Of a stretch of 64,000 bases of DNA, positions 1-11,968 are shown in pieces. The notes below the pieces were generated by a model, which made no database searches, was not told the origin of the DNA, and saw only the letters and a list, made by a program, of their open reading frames with translations. Made by a program: the position numbers and the translations under genes. The DNA is from Oxalobacter vibrioformis (GTDB taxonomy: Bacteria > Pseudomonadota > Gammaproteobacteria > Burkholderiales > Burkholderiaceae_D): positions 1,302,001 through 1,366,000 of the forward strand of contig NZ_CP098242.1 in NCBI RefSeq assembly GCF_027118995.1. The letters run 5' to 3'. The stretch's first letter is position 1. Each line of letters starts with the position of its first letter.

Positions 1-181
1 CGATCAAGCCTTCAAACATCTGTGCCTTGCTCGCAAAATGCCGGTAAAGGGCCGCTTCGGAAAGCGACAGATGGCGAGCCAGCGCCGCGGTTGTGATTTT
101 TTCGCCGCGAGGCTGTTCGAGCATTTGTGCCAGTGCCTGAAGTATCTGCAGTTTGCGTTCACCTGGTTTGCCTGATGACAT
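1..181 (-). CDS. slmA: Nucleoid occlusion factor SlmA, TetR family (partial, N-terminal 60 residues)
   Basis: The window edge cuts this gene, so only the N-terminal DNA-binding part is visible. Reading leftward from the ATG at 181 it gives [10 protein letters not shown], then a helix-turn-helix with [20 protein letters not shown] and [12 protein letters not shown]. That is the TetR-type HTH with the SEAALYRHF signature shared with E. coli SlmA. SlmA binds specific chromosomal sites and blocks FtsZ assembly over the nucleoid. It lies 32 bp upstream of the HAD nucleotidase in the same direction, a common Burkholderiales pairing. An unrelated TetR regulator cannot be excluded from 60 residues. 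Confidence 0.8.
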   Translation of the reverse strand, partial: MSSGKPGERKLQILQALAQMLEQPRGEKITTAALARHLSLSEAALYRHFASKAQMFEGLI

Positions 182-213
182 ATGACATTCTCTCAATAGT
201 GGGATGGACAGGG

Positions 214-930
214 TTATCTGAATTTTTTGAGGTAACGGGGCAATTGCCGGATGGATGGGACTTTCACATCCACAAAAGCGGGACGGTTTTGCTGCCCTGT
301 TCTTTTTTTCCGGGGGGATGCATGGCCAAAAGACCGGTCACGGCCGGTATACCGGGTAACCAGCGCCGTTCGCATCCCGACAGCCCTTCCGGCCTTTAAC
401 ACGGCGTCACTGTCTTCAACGAGCACACATTGTGACGGACGGATCCTTTCTGAAACGAGTAGCTTGCGAAACAGCTTTTTGGAGGGCTTCGGCAACAACT
501 GGCCATGGACCTGCATCGATTCAATGGAAACATGCCGGGCAAAATGACGGTGTAAGCCGAGATGCCTGAGGACATCTCGGGAATAGCCATAAGCTGCGTT
601 GGTCAGCAGGATTTTTTTGCCCGGAAGGCGCCGCATCAGGCGTTTTAGACCGCGCTCTGCCCGGATCATCAGGGAAAGATCGCCCAGATCATGCGAGGCA
701 TCCAGAAAGGCTTCCGGTTTCACGCCATGATGGCGGATCATGCCTAAAATGGTTGCGCCATAGCGTTTCCAGTACAAAAGACGGAGAGCATTGGCTGCTT
801 CAGTGGAAACCGGTTCCCCCGGTTTTCCCGCGTGGTTGGCGATGAAGGCATTCATATTGGCGGTAATGGCCGGAAAAACCGCATGCGATGCGTCGTGCAA
901 TGTATTGTCCAGATCAAATATCCAGATCAT
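214..930 (-). CDS. HAD-superfamily pyrimidine 5'-nucleotidase
   Basis: A 238-residue cytoplasmic HAD phosphatase. It starts [15 protein letters not shown], so the nucleophile/acid-base pair of motif I (DxD) is at residues 6 and 8. Motif II is the ILLTNA segment near residue 107, and the motif III lysine and motif IV acidic residues lie in KPSKKLF and [13 protein letters not shown]. The layout matches the SDT1-like pyrimidine 5'-nucleotidase family (TIGR01993), which dephosphorylates UMP, CMP and related nucleotides; the substrate here is inferred. In many Burkholderiales this gene lies between argB and slmA. Here slmA is adjacent, but argB is more than 33 kb away. Confidence 0.8.
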   Translation of the reverse strand: MIWIFDLDNTLHDASHAVFPAITANMNAFIANHAGKPGEPVSTEAANALRLLYWKRYGATILGMIRHHGVKPEAFLDASHDLGDLSLMIRAERGLKRLMRRLPGKKILLTNAAYGYSRDVLRHLGLHRHFARHVSIESMQVHGQLLPKPSKKLFRKLLVSERIRPSQCVLVEDSDAVLKAGRAVGMRTALVTRYTGRDRSFGHASPRKKRTGQQNRPAFVDVKVPSIRQLPRYLKKFR

Positions 931-951
931 GTGTCCATCCTTTTTTCATGT

Positions 952-981
952 AAAAAAGGCCCATGTGAACACGGGCCTTTT
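952..981 (-). terminator. Intrinsic terminator after yidC
   Basis: On the minus strand, AAAAGGCCC and GGGCCTTTTTT form a G+C-rich stem, with an inner GTG/CAC pairing and a small bulge, followed by a run of U. It begins 12 bp after the yidC stop, so it should end the rpmH-rnpA-yidD-yidC transcript before the HAD gene. Confidence 0.8.
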
Positions 982-992
982 CTTGCGCTGAC

Positions 993-2684
993 TCAGGATT
1001 TACCTTTTGCTTTCGGTTTTTCCTTTATTTTCCCGGCCATGTAGCGCTTGGTCACCCACCATTGCTGCAGGATGGATAAAATGTTGTTGACCACCCAGTA
1101 CAGCACCAGCCCGGACGGGAAGAAAAAGAAGGTAATGGAAAAGATGATGGGCATCGTCATCATCAGTTTGGCCTGCATCGGGTCCGGCGGCGGCGGGCTC
1201 ATCTTTTGCTGGATGAACATCGAAACCGCCATCAGGACCGGCAGGATATAAAATGGGTCCGGCGCTGCCAGATCGGTAATCCAGCCAAGCCAGGGAGCAT
1301 TCCGGATCTCAATACTGGCTAAAAGCACCCAGTAAAGCGAAATGAATACCGGAATCTGGATAACGACCGGCAGGCAGCCGCCAACCGGATTGATTTTCTC
1401 CGTCTTGTAATAATCCATCAGGACCTGGTTCTGGCGCGGCTTGTCATCCTTGTAGCGATCCTTTAACTCCATGATCTTGGGCATATGCTGCTTCATCCGT
1501 GCCATGCTGCGATAACTCGCAGCAGAAAGCGGGACAAAGGCGACCTTGATGAGGACCGTCAGCAGAATAATCGTCCAGCCCCAGTTACCCACTTCCTTGT
1601 GGATCTGCACCATCAGCCAGAAAATCGGCTTGGCAATAATGGTCAGCCAGCCATAATCCTTGACCAGTTCCAGGCCCGGCGCCGTTTTTTCCAGCACGGC
1701 AGACTCCTGCGGCCCGGCATAAAGACGCGACTCGCTGGTCACCGTTTTGTGCGGCTCAACGGTTCCGACCGGCACAAGAGAGCCAAAAGCAAAAAGATGG
1801 TCATCGATTTTCCGGGCAAAATTTTCCCGCGCCGCCTCTTCCTTGGGAATGATGGCAGAGACAAAGTAATGCTGGACCATGCCGATCCAGCCATTATCAA
1901 CTTTAGTGGCAAACTCGGCCTTGCCATCGGCAATCTTGTCAAAGTCCAGCTTCTGGAATTTGTCTTCCGCTGAATAGACAGCAGGGCCGGTAAATGTGCT
2001 GATCCAGCGCGACTGCCCTTCCGGCTTACTGTCATCGCGAACCAACTGGAGATAAACTGAAGGATGGATGGGGTCCTTGCCCAGGTTGGTCACATCGTGT
2101 TTGATGTCAATGGTGTAATCATTGCGATGAAAGGTATAGGTTTTGGTCAGGCGTACGCCTCCCTGTTCGGCATCCATGATCAACTGGATTTCATTGGCGT
2201 CACCCAGTGTCCGGCTGCCGGGTCTGACAGAATAGACCGTGGTGTGATTGGGATAGGCTCCTCCGCTCAAGCCGGTTTGCGCCAGATAGGTCAGATGCTC
2301 ATTTTTCTGGAAAAGCTTCATGTGCTTTTCCGCATCAACGTTATCGCGATGGGGCAAAAGCTCAAGCTCTTCAATCACGCCCCCGAGCGTGCTGATCTTC
2401 GCAACCAGCACATCGGTGGAAATCGTAATGGTTTCTGCCGGCTTGGCAGGCGCCACCCGCTTGGTTTCAGCCGTGTTTTGCTCCGGCTCTTCCGCTGCCG
2501 GTATGGCCGCCGTCTGGATGGGAACTTCAGGCAGGCCGGCCTTGTCTTTTGCCGTCTGGGCCTCTTTTGCCCCCCCTCTGAAAAAAAGCGATGTACCGCC
2601 CTGGTATACCTGCCAGTTATCCCATAGCATAAACAGCGCTATTGCCAGAATAAGCCATAAGGTTGTGCGTTTTTTGGTATCCAT
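993..2684 (-). CDS. yidC: Membrane protein insertase YidC
   Basis: A 563-residue inner-membrane insertase of the Oxa1/Alb3 family. It folds and inserts membrane proteins alone or with SecYEG; one classic client is the ATP synthase c subunit, whose gene (atpE) lies at 41 kb. The N-terminal signal-anchor helix is at residues 8-24 (LWLILAIALFMLWDNW). A large periplasmic beta domain follows to about residue 340, then the conserved five-helix insertase core, which includes TVLIKVAFVPLSAASYRSMARM, NPVGGCLPVVIQIPVF and SGLVLYWVVNN. The tail is short and lysine-rich. The gene is 6 bp downstream of yidD and is the last gene of the rpmH operon. Length is typical of the Gram-negative form. Confidence 0.97.
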   Translation of the reverse strand: MDTKKRTTLWLILAIALFMLWDNWQVYQGGTSLFFRGGAKEAQTAKDKAGLPEVPIQTAAIPAAEEPEQNTAETKRVAPAKPAETITISTDVLVAKISTLGGVIEELELLPHRDNVDAEKHMKLFQKNEHLTYLAQTGLSGGAYPNHTTVYSVRPGSRTLGDANEIQLIMDAEQGGVRLTKTYTFHRNDYTIDIKHDVTNLGKDPIHPSVYLQLVRDDSKPEGQSRWISTFTGPAVYSAEDKFQKLDFDKIADGKAEFATKVDNGWIGMVQHYFVSAIIPKEEAARENFARKIDDHLFAFGSLVPVGTVEPHKTVTSESRLYAGPQESAVLEKTAPGLELVKDYGWLTIIAKPIFWLMVQIHKEVGNWGWTIILLTVLIKVAFVPLSAASYRSMARMKQHMPKIMELKDRYKDDKPRQNQVLMDYYKTEKINPVGGCLPVVIQIPVFISLYWVLLASIEIRNAPWLGWITDLAAPDPFYILPVLMAVSMFIQQKMSPPPPDPMQAKLMMTMPIIFSITFFFFPSGLVLYWVVNNILSILQQWWVTKRYMAGKIKEKPKAKGKS

Positions 2685-2690
2685 AACTCT

Positions 2691-2957
2691 TTAACTCTGA
2701 TGTTTACAGTGGGACGAAGCGGATTCGTTTTTCTTTGGTGGAACCGGATCACATCCACCGGCGTGCCACGGATGGCATTTACACAAACGGCAAATTGCCA
2801 GAAACAGCCCTTTTATGCAGCCATGGGTGGAAATCGCTTCCATGGCATATTGAGAGCATGTTGGATAAAAACGACAATTTTGCCCTAAAAAGGGGCTGAT
2901 GCACAATTGATATGCGCGCAGAAAAAAAAGCAGGATCAATTGCAATGGTGACTTCAT
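2691..2957 (-). CDS. yidD: Membrane protein insertion efficiency factor YidD
   Basis: An 88-residue protein of the YidD family. The family core is visible: LRAYQLCISPFLGQNCRFYPTCSQYAMEAI, then HGCIKGLFLAICRLCKCHPWHAGGCDPVP, with its cluster of conserved cysteines. YidD is a small amphipathic protein at the inner membrane that assists YidC-dependent insertion. Its start codon overlaps the rnpA stop by one base (TGATG), which suggests translational coupling. The stop is followed 6 bp later by yidC. Confidence 0.93.
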   Translation of the reverse strand: MKSPLQLILLFFLRAYQLCISPFLGQNCRFYPTCSQYAMEAISTHGCIKGLFLAICRLCKCHPWHAGGCDPVPPKKNESASSHCKHQS

Positions 2958-3346
2958 CAGCTTTCCCTGTTTTGGGTTTCCCCGGCAAATAACTGCTCAA
3001 GCTCTTTTTTTACCAGCCGCTTCAATTGCACACCTGTTGCCGGATTACGGCGGGTAACGACTGAAGCAGAAAGACGCACAATATAATCCATGGAATCCAG
3101 CGCCTTTTTCCTGAACACTTCCCGACACACCCGCTTTATCATATTCCGGGTCACCGCCCGTTGGGCAAGACGCTTTGCAACCACCAGTCCCAAACGGGCA
3201 TGTTGCAACGTGTTGCCCCGGGCATACAGCGTGAAATGCCCGGTCCTGTTTTTTGGCCTCAAACGAAAAACGGATGAAAAATCATCCGTTTTAACGATGC
3301 GCCTTTCGCGTGAAAAATTCTGGCTCACACGACAAGCAATAGGCAC
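2957..3346 (-). CDS. rnpA: Ribonuclease P protein component
   Basis: The basic 129-residue protein subunit of RNase P, which partners the M1 RNA in 5' maturation of tRNA precursors. Family features are the FSRERRIVKTDDFSSVFR start and the RNR-type motif region LGLVVAKRLAQRAVTRNMIKRVCREVFR. The reading frame opens with GTG at 3346, since no in-frame ATG precedes the conserved region. A second GTG at 3328 (VSQNFSRERR) is an equally plausible start and would give 123 residues. It follows rpmH after 8 bp, the usual order in this operon. Confidence 0.95.
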   Translation of the reverse strand: MPIACRVSQNFSRERRIVKTDDFSSVFRLRPKNRTGHFTLYARGNTLQHARLGLVVAKRLAQRAVTRNMIKRVCREVFRKKALDSMDYIVRLSASVVTRRNPATGVQLKRLVKKELEQLFAGETQNRES

Positions 3347-3354
3347 CGTCAGAC

Positions 3355-3489
3355 TTATACAGCCAGACGTTTGCGGCCTTTGGCGCGGCGTGCATTCAGC
3401 ACAGCGCGGCCATTTCTCGTTGCCATACGGGCACGGAAACCGTGGGTACGCTTGCGGCGTACAACTGAAGGTTGATAGGTACGTTTCAT
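3355..3489 (-). CDS. rpmH: 50S ribosomal protein L34
   Basis: A 44-codon gene read leftward from the ATG at 3487-3489 to the TAA at 3355-3357. The translation begins [20 protein letters not shown] and ends [11 protein letters not shown], the near-invariant very basic L34 sequence. L34 is a component of the large ribosomal subunit. It heads the rpmH-rnpA-yidD-yidC operon and faces dnaA across the 3490-3877 gap, the classical bacterial origin-region arrangement. Confidence 0.97.
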   Translation of the reverse strand: MKRTYQPSVVRRKRTHGFRARMATRNGRAVLNARRAKGRKRLAV

Positions 3490-3612
3490 GATGGTCTCGC
3501 TAGTCAGCAATAATAAACGGGTAACTCTGTTGCTTCGTCAAACTGATACAGGCTGCCAACACGACCGCATTAGCCATGACAAAAGGATCACTTTGCGTGC
3601 AAAGAACCCGTG

Positions 3613-3642
3613 ATTAGACCGTAGTTTACCCTTGTCTGTCAA
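3613..3642 (-). promoter_or_regulatory. Sigma70-type promoter for the rpmH operon
   Basis: On the minus strand, a perfect -35 TTGACA (3637-3642) is separated by 18 bp from a -10 TCTAAT (3613-3618), one mismatch from consensus. Transcription would start about 120 bp before rpmH. Assigned by eye only. Confidence 0.6.
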
Positions 3643-3690
3643 TACTCTATCCCATTTTGGCAAAGAATCTCTTCAAAATCCTCGTCAACC

Positions 3691-3699
3691 TGTGGATAA
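3691..3699 (-). promoter_or_regulatory. DnaA box (perfect consensus)
   Basis: TGTGGATAA on the plus strand is the exact complement of the consensus TTATCCACA. It lies 179 bp upstream of the chosen dnaA start and fits DnaA autoregulation. Confidence 0.7.
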
Positions 3700-3877
3700 C
3701 TTTCCCGATTCAGAGTAAAATAGCATAGTTTCAATTCACAAAAAATCCGCTTTTATTTGTCCCTGCCAAAGTGACAAATATATGGTTTTTTTTGCAAAAA
3801 AAACCACAACGAACGGCGTATTTCAACAACAGGACGCCTTCAGGGCTGTACAGGGATTTAACGATTTATTCACCGAC

Positions 3878-5248
3878 ATGGAAAACTTCTGGCAAAACTG
3901 TCTGAACCAACTGGAGCTGGAACTGACGCCGCAACAGTACAGCGCGTGGATAAAGCCGTTAACACCGCTCGGCTTTGAAGACGGTACCCTGCGCATTGCT
4001 GCGCCCAACCGTTTCAAGCTGGACTGGGCAAAAAACCAGTTCTCAGACCGGCTGGCCGCGCTGGCTTCCCTGTACTGGCATGAGCCTGTTGAAGTCAAAT
4101 TTTCCATTGAGGTCAAATCGGGCAAACCGGCTCCATCAGCCCCCCAGCCGGTTTCCGGCACAACAGCAACAGGACCGTCTGCTTCGGGAATCCGACCATT
4201 ACCGCAAGTAGCAGAAGCACCCAAGGATGAAAGTGGCATCAACCGGGAAATGACCTTTGACAGTTTTGTAACCGGCAAGGCCAACCAGCTTGCCCGGGCC
4301 GCAGCCATTCAGGTCGCCAATAACCCCGGGGGTTCCTATAATCCCCTGTATCTGTTCGGCGGCGTCGGATTGGGCAAAACCCATCTTATCCATGCCATCG
4401 GCAACCAGGTCATGCAGGATATGCCGGGAGCACGGATTCGCTACATTCATGCCGAACAGTATGTTCGCGATGTCGTGACGGCCTATCAGCGCAAGGGGTT
4501 TGATGAACTAAAACGCTATTACCATTCTCTGGACGTGCTGCTGATTGACGATATCCAGTTTTTTGTCGGCAAACCGCGAACCCAGGAAGAATTCTTTTAT
4601 GCCTTTGAGGCGTTGATTGCTGCCCGCAAGCAAATCATCATCACCAGTGAAACCTACCCCAAGGAAATTTCCGGGCTGGAAGCGCGCCTGACATCCCGCT
4701 TTGACTCCGGCCTGACAGTGGCAATCGAGCCGCCGGAACTGGAAATGCGGGTTGCGATCCTCCTGAAAAAAGCGGGAATGGAAGGGGTACAACTGACCGA
4801 CGATGTTGCCTTTTTTGTTGCCAAACATCTGCGTTCCAATGTCCGCGAACTGGAAGGCGCACTGAGAAAGATACTGGCATACTCCCGTTTCCATGGGCAG
4901 GATATTTCGATCGACCTCACCAAGGAAGCGTTAAAAGACCTGCTGTCCGTTCAGAACCGTCAGATTTCTGTTGAAAACATCCAGAAAACGGTTGCCGATT
5001 TCTTTCATATCAAGGTGGCTGACATGTATTCCAAGCGGCGGCCGGCCAATATTGCCAGGCCCCGCCAGATCGCCATGTATCTGACAAAGGAACTGACCCA
5101 GAAAAGCCTGCCGGAAATCGGAGAGCTTTTTGGCGGGCGTGATCATACAACGGTATTACATGCGGTAAGAAAAATCGCACAGGATAGGATAAAAAATCCG
5201 GAATGCAACCGTGAACTGCATGTCCTGGAGCAGACGCTAAAAGGCTGA
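3878..5248 (+). CDS. dnaA: Chromosomal replication initiator protein DnaA
   Basis: A 456-residue initiator. It binds DnaA boxes, melts the origin and loads DnaB. Domain I starts [20 protein letters not shown], followed by a Pro/Ala-rich linker (about 95-125). The AAA+ domain has Walker [11 protein letters not shown], Walker [10 protein letters not shown] and the sensor region LTSRFDSGL. The C-terminal DNA-binding domain ends with the signature [15 protein letters not shown]. The frame is open from an ATG at 3782, but the extra 32 residues do not resemble DnaA. The family start at 3878 is preferred, although its ribosome binding site is weak. The dnaN gene follows after 52 bp. Confidence 0.97.
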   Translation: MENFWQNCLNQLELELTPQQYSAWIKPLTPLGFEDGTLRIAAPNRFKLDWAKNQFSDRLAALASLYWHEPVEVKFSIEVKSGKPAPSAPQPVSGTTATGPSASGIRPLPQVAEAPKDESGINREMTFDSFVTGKANQLARAAAIQVANNPGGSYNPLYLFGGVGLGKTHLIHAIGNQVMQDMPGARIRYIHAEQYVRDVVTAYQRKGFDELKRYYHSLDVLLIDDIQFFVGKPRTQEEFFYAFEALIAARKQIIITSETYPKEISGLEARLTSRFDSGLTVAIEPPELEMRVAILLKKAGMEGVQLTDDVAFFVAKHLRSNVRELEGALRKILAYSRFHGQDISIDLTKEALKDLLSVQNRQISVENIQKTVADFFHIKVADMYSKRRPANIARPRQIAMYLTKELTQKSLPEIGELFGGRDHTTVLHAVRKIAQDRIKNPECNRELHVLEQTLKG

Positions 5249-5300
5249 CGGATAAAACAACCCATACTCAACCAGATATCAATTTTTCAAGGACCGAAAC

Positions 5301-6407
5301 ATGCAACTTGTTAAAACCGGCAGAGACAATCTCCTTCGCCCCCTGCAAATGGTCAGCGGCATTGTGGAACGCAGACATACCCTGCCCATCCTTGCCAATA
5401 TTCTGATCAAAAAAGAGGGTAGCGCGGTTTCTTTTCTCTCAACGGACACTGAAGTCCAGATCATGACCAGCGCCGATGTCGGCGCCGGCGACGAAAAAGC
5501 CGCAACCACAGTGGCAGCAAGAAAACTGGTTGATATCCTGCGCGCACTGCCTGATTCATCAGACGTATCCTTAACGCTTGTGGATAAACGCCTGACCGTC
5601 CAGTCCGGGAAGTCCCGTTTTTCGCTGCAGACGCTGTCAGCAGATGATTTTCCGACGGTAGCAGAGGCTTCGGAATACACAACCAGCGTCGAATTGCCTC
5701 AAAAAGCGCTCAAGGCGCTTTTGGGCATGGTTTACTTCTCCATGGCACAGCAGGATATCCGCTACTACCTGAATGGCCTTCTGCTGATCGCTGACGGAAA
5801 AACCCTTTCCGCTGTGGCAACAGACGGACATCGCCTGGCTTACTGCCAGATCGGGACAGACCAGGAATATGAGCGCAATGAAGTCATCGTGCCGCGCAAG
5901 ACCATCCTTGAGTTACAGCGTCTGCTCGATGACACCGACGATATGGTACGTATCGACATCAGCGGCAGCCAGGTCAAGTTTACTTTCAGCGGCCTGGAAC
6001 TGATTTCCAAGCTGGTTGAAGGCAAGTTTCCCGATTACACTCGTGTCATCCCGAAGGGCTACAAAAACCGCTTCACCATCCCAAGAGAGTTACTGCAACG
6101 TGCACTGCAACGTGCAGCCATCATGACCAGCGACAAATTCAAGGGCATTCGCTGCATTGTCAACGCCGGCAGCCTCAAGATCAGTTCAACCAATACCGAT
6201 CAGGAAGAGGCGATTGAAGAACTTGAAATTGACTATAACGGCGACAGTGTGGATATCGGTTTTAATGTGACCTATCTGCTGGACGTGCTGGGTAACCAGA
6301 AAAGTGACGAGATTATCGTTGAGCTGGGTGATGCCAACTCATCCGCCCTGATTACCATACCGGACAATCCTGACTTCCGGTATGTCGTCATGCCAATGCG
6401 CATCTGA
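5301..6407 (+). CDS. dnaN: DNA polymerase III subunit beta (sliding clamp)
   Basis: A 368-residue clamp that forms a dimeric ring around DNA and tethers Pol III and other partners. It begins MQLVKTGRDNLLRPLQMVSG and has three repeated clamp domains. Family landmarks are VATDGHRLAYCQ in the middle domain and the C-terminal YVVMPMRI, which helps form the partner-binding groove. Length is typical (E. coli 366). It lies between dnaA and gyrB; recF, often present here, is missing from this cluster. Confidence 0.97.
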   Translation: MQLVKTGRDNLLRPLQMVSGIVERRHTLPILANILIKKEGSAVSFLSTDTEVQIMTSADVGAGDEKAATTVAARKLVDILRALPDSSDVSLTLVDKRLTVQSGKSRFSLQTLSADDFPTVAEASEYTTSVELPQKALKALLGMVYFSMAQQDIRYYLNGLLLIADGKTLSAVATDGHRLAYCQIGTDQEYERNEVIVPRKTILELQRLLDDTDDMVRIDISGSQVKFTFSGLELISKLVEGKFPDYTRVIPKGYKNRFTIPRELLQRALQRAAIMTSDKFKGIRCIVNAGSLKISSTNTDQEEAIEELEIDYNGDSVDIGFNVTYLLDVLGNQKSDEIIVELGDANSSALITIPDNPDFRYVVMPMRI

Positions 6408-6476
6408 TCGTCTGATCGCTTGACCCGATACGGATACGGTGTTTCACATCTCACATATCCGTCGCTGTTTTATTGA

Positions 6477-9008
<2,532 letters not shown>

Positions 9009-9020
9009 TACGCCAGTGAA

Positions 9021-9052
9021 TGAAAAAAGGGCTGTTAGTGGCCCTTTTTTCA
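9021..9052. terminator. Bidirectional intrinsic terminator between gyrB and mgtA
   Basis: A perfect 12-bp stem, TGAAAAAAGGGC (9021-9032) with GCCCTTTTTTCA (9041-9052), encloses the loop TGTTAGTG. A/T runs on both sides let it serve the convergent gyrB and mgtA transcripts. Confidence 0.9.
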
Positions 9053-9071
9053 TGATGGGTTCCGCCCACGC

Positions 9072-11831
9072 TTACTGCCATCCCCAGTAATGCTGATACC
9101 ATTTTTTCATCAGTTGCGTCAAAACCATGTAACCAAGAAGAATCAGGGGCAAAAGCGCAAAATACAGTGGCGGAAGCGCCTCCATCCTGAAATACTCGGC
9201 CAGCGGCCCCATTGGAAGAAAAATACCTGTGCCCATGATAATGATGGTCGCGGCCATCAACGGCCATGCAGGCCGGCTCTGTATAAAAGGGATCTTTGGC
9301 GTACGGATCATGTGAACAATCAGGGTCTGGGTCAGCAAACCGACAACAAACCAGCCTGATTGAAAAAGCGCCTGTTTTTCCGGACTGCCGGCACCAAAAA
9401 CAAACCACATCATCGCAAACGTCAATACATCGAAAATCGAACTGATGGGGCCAAAAAACAGCATGAAGCGCCCGATGTCGGCAGGCTGCCATCTCTGTGG
9501 TTTCTGTATCAAATCAGAATCGACATTATCAAACGGAATGGCCGTCTGGGAAATATCATAAAGCAGATTCTGTACCAGAAGCTGCAAAGGCAGCATGGGA
9601 AGAAAGGGCAAAAAAGCACTGGCAATCAGAACAGAAAAAACATTCCCGAAGTTGGAACTGGCGGTCATCTTGATATATTTGAGCATGTTCGCAAACGTGC
9701 GGCGCCCCTCCTGCACCCCTTCTTCCAGCACCATCAGGCTGTTTTCCAGCAAAATGATATCGGCGGCCTCTTTGGCAATATCAACACCAGTATCAACAGA
9801 AATACCAATATCCGCAGCACGCAGCGCCGAGGCGTCATTGATGCCATCGCCCATGAATCCGACAACATGTCCGTTCCGTTTGTACATGGCGACAATGCGT
9901 TCCTTGTGCAGGGGCGTCAGCCGTGCAAATATATTCTGGCTTTCAATAGCGCGGGCAAGGGTTTCATCATCCATGCCTTCGATATCTCCCCCCAGCAGCA
10001 CACCGTGCATGGGCAGGCCGACGTCACGACAGACTTTTTCTGTCACCAGTTCATTGTCACCTGTCAGAACCTTGACCGAAATGCCATGCGCAGCCAGTGC
10101 CTGCAAGGCCGGGGCAGTACTTTCTTTGGGCGGATCAAGGAAAGCAACATATCCCATTAACGTGAGGCCGGATTCATCTGCGATACTGTATTGTTCTTTT
10201 TCGCCCGGAAACGTCTTTACTGCGACGGCCACAACACGGTATCCGTCAGCATTGAAATGAGCGGTAACCTCACGAACCCGGGAAAGCAGCTCCGGTGTCA
10301 GTTCTGTGATGCCATTCTGATCTTTCAGCGTTGAACAGCACGCCAGAATCTCATCGACCGCTCCTTTCGTTATCAGTAAATGCTGTGCCGCCTCTTTCGC
10401 AACCACCACTGACATGCGTCGCCGTGTAAAGTCAAAAGGAATTTCATCTACTTTTGAAAAATTTTCCTGCGCATTAACCTTCTGCTCCAGCACAGCCACG
10501 TCAAGCAGGTTTTTCAGTCCGGTTTCGTAGTAGCTGTTCAAATAAGTCAGTTCGAGAACCTCATCTGACATCTTTCCCCACACATCGACATGATGAGAAA
10601 GAAAGATTTTGTCCTGTGTCAATGTGCCTGTTTTATCCGTACACAGAATATCCATGGCGCCAAAATTCTGAATTGCACCCAGGCGCTTCACAATCACCTT
10701 TTTGCGTGACAGGAATACCGCCCCCTTAGCCAGGGTCGACGTCACGATCATGGGCAACATCTCCGGGGTCAAGCCAACCGCAATCGACAGGGCAAAAAGG
10801 AAAGCATCCAGCCAGTCATGCTTTGTAAAACCATTGATCAGGAGTACCAGCGGGGCCATGACAAACATAAAGCGGATCAAAAGCCAACTGACCCTGTTGA
10901 CGCCCGTCTGAAAAGATGTCGGCGCACGATCTTCTGCAACAACCCTGCTTGCAAGTGCGCCGAAGTAAGTCCGGTTTCCTGTATGGATCACGATAGCTGT
11001 TGCAGAACCGGATACGATATTTGTTCCCATGAAGAGGATATTGTCCAGCTCCAGAGGATTCATGGTGCTGGCATCATGTAATTGAACCGCCTTTTCCACT
11101 GGCATGGATTCACCGGTCATCGCGGCCTGGGCAACAAAAAGATCTCTTGCCGCCAGCACACGGCAATCTGCCGGAATCATATCGCCAGCAGAAAGCCGGA
11201 TCATATCGCCAGGAACGAGTAACCGGATAGGAATCTCGTATCGTGATGATGTCAGGACACCGCTATCGTCATCATGCTTTCTGATAACGCTTGTGGTGTT
11301 ACTTACCATGGACTTCAGTTCATCTGCCGCCTTGTTTGATTTGACTTCCTGCCAAAAACGCAGCAGGGTCGCCAAGGCAACCATTATGCTGATTACCACT
11401 GTTGCCGTCAGATCTCCAGTGATACAGGAAATGACCGCCAGCAATGTCAGCAACAGACTGAAAGGATTGCAGTAGCAGTGCCATAGATGCGCCCACCAGG
11501 GCAAGGGTTTTTCGTGTTCGATTTCATTGAAACCGCTTTGCGCACGCATCGCTTCAGCTTGCGTTTCAGACAAGCCGCCCGGATCACTGTTTAACTGTGC
11601 GAAAACCGTTTCTGGAGTATGCCTTGCGATAGATACGAGGATTTGCGCCTGCTCCGGCGGCATATTCCGGCTGACTGTTGTATGCATCAGGGATTCAAAA
11701 AGTATGAGGCGCTGAAAATGGCGTCCCAGGTGACGATGACGAAGAAAAGGGACAAAAAGGTTTTTCAGTGAAGACATGCGCATCTTTACTCCCATCCCTG
11801 ATTCATCCGATCCCTGCTTTTTGGCAAACAT
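9072..11831 (-). CDS. mgtA: Magnesium-translocating P-type ATPase (MgtA/MgtB type)
   Basis: A 919-residue P3B-type ATPase that imports Mg2+ across the inner membrane. The N-terminal cytoplasmic part is followed by transmembrane pairs (about 125-165 and 318-365). The phosphorylation motif DKTGTLT has its aspartate at residue 399. TGES (about 239-242), the PEMLP membrane motif, KGAVDEILACCS and GDGINDASALRAADIG follow, then six C-terminal helices. Similarity to E. coli MgtA is strong to the very end (YGWQ versus YWGWQ). The hinge motif reads NDAS where nearly all P-type ATPases have NDAP. It is convergent with gyrB and divergent from the small gene at 11969. The upstream gap is too short for an E. 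coli-type Mg2+-sensing leader. Confidence 0.95.
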   Translation of the reverse strand: MFAKKQGSDESGMGVKMRMSSLKNLFVPFLRHRHLGRHFQRLILFESLMHTTVSRNMPPEQAQILVSIARHTPETVFAQLNSDPGGLSETQAEAMRAQSGFNEIEHEKPLPWWAHLWHCYCNPFSLLLTLLAVISCITGDLTATVVISIMVALATLLRFWQEVKSNKAADELKSMVSNTTSVIRKHDDDSGVLTSSRYEIPIRLLVPGDMIRLSAGDMIPADCRVLAARDLFVAQAAMTGESMPVEKAVQLHDASTMNPLELDNILFMGTNIVSGSATAIVIHTGNRTYFGALASRVVAEDRAPTSFQTGVNRVSWLLIRFMFVMAPLVLLINGFTKHDWLDAFLFALSIAVGLTPEMLPMIVTSTLAKGAVFLSRKKVIVKRLGAIQNFGAMDILCTDKTGTLTQDKIFLSHHVDVWGKMSDEVLELTYLNSYYETGLKNLLDVAVLEQKVNAQENFSKVDEIPFDFTRRRMSVVVAKEAAQHLLITKGAVDEILACCSTLKDQNGITELTPELLSRVREVTAHFNADGYRVVAVAVKTFPGEKEQYSIADESGLTLMGYVAFLDPPKESTAPALQALAAHGISVKVLTGDNELVTEKVCRDVGLPMHGVLLGGDIEGMDDETLARAIESQNIFARLTPLHKERIVAMYKRNGHVVGFMGDGINDASALRAADIGISVDTGVDIAKEAADIILLENSLMVLEEGVQEGRRTFANMLKYIKMTASSNFGNVFSVLIASAFLPFLPMLPLQLLVQNLLYDISQTAIPFDNVDSDLIQKPQRWQPADIGRFMLFFGPISSIFDVLTFAMMWFVFGAGSPEKQALFQSGWFVVGLLTQTLIVHMIRTPKIPFIQSRPAWPLMAATIIIMGTGIFLPMGPLAEYFRMEALPPLYFALLPLILLGYMVLTQLMKKWYQHYWGWQ

Positions 11832-11968
11832 TAACCTGATTTCAGATATCTGGGTGCATTGTATTCTTTTCTTATCTGTCGTATAAATAAAAAAGATGGA
11901 TACCGCTCACAGGCCGCCTGTTCAAGATGCTGAATTCATTTGTTTCAAAACATACCAGGAGAACGTAC

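Larger units (their letters stand above)
3490..3877. other. rpmH-dnaA intergenic region, secondary candidate origin/regulatory region
   Basis: About 390 bp separate the divergent rpmH and dnaA genes. I see the leftward rpmH promoter, one perfect DnaA box at 3691-3699, and an AT-rich stretch from about 3715 to 3800 just before dnaA. In several betaproteobacteria this gap is the mapped or predicted oriC. However, only one clear DnaA box is present, and the base-skew switch and parS lie at 19.3 kb. I therefore treat it mainly as the autoregulatory dnaA upstream region. Confidence 0.5.

Noticed and set aside
3782..3877. N-terminal extension of DnaA from the ATG at 3782
   Set aside because: The 32 extra residues ([12 protein letters not shown]...) do not resemble DnaA, which conventionally begins MENFWQ; the region is better explained as an untranslated leader.
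9360..10160. 266-codon plus-strand frame opposite mgtA
   Set aside because: Antisense shadow; the protein is histidine/arginine/glutamine-rich without motifs, while MgtA on the other strand is unmistakable.
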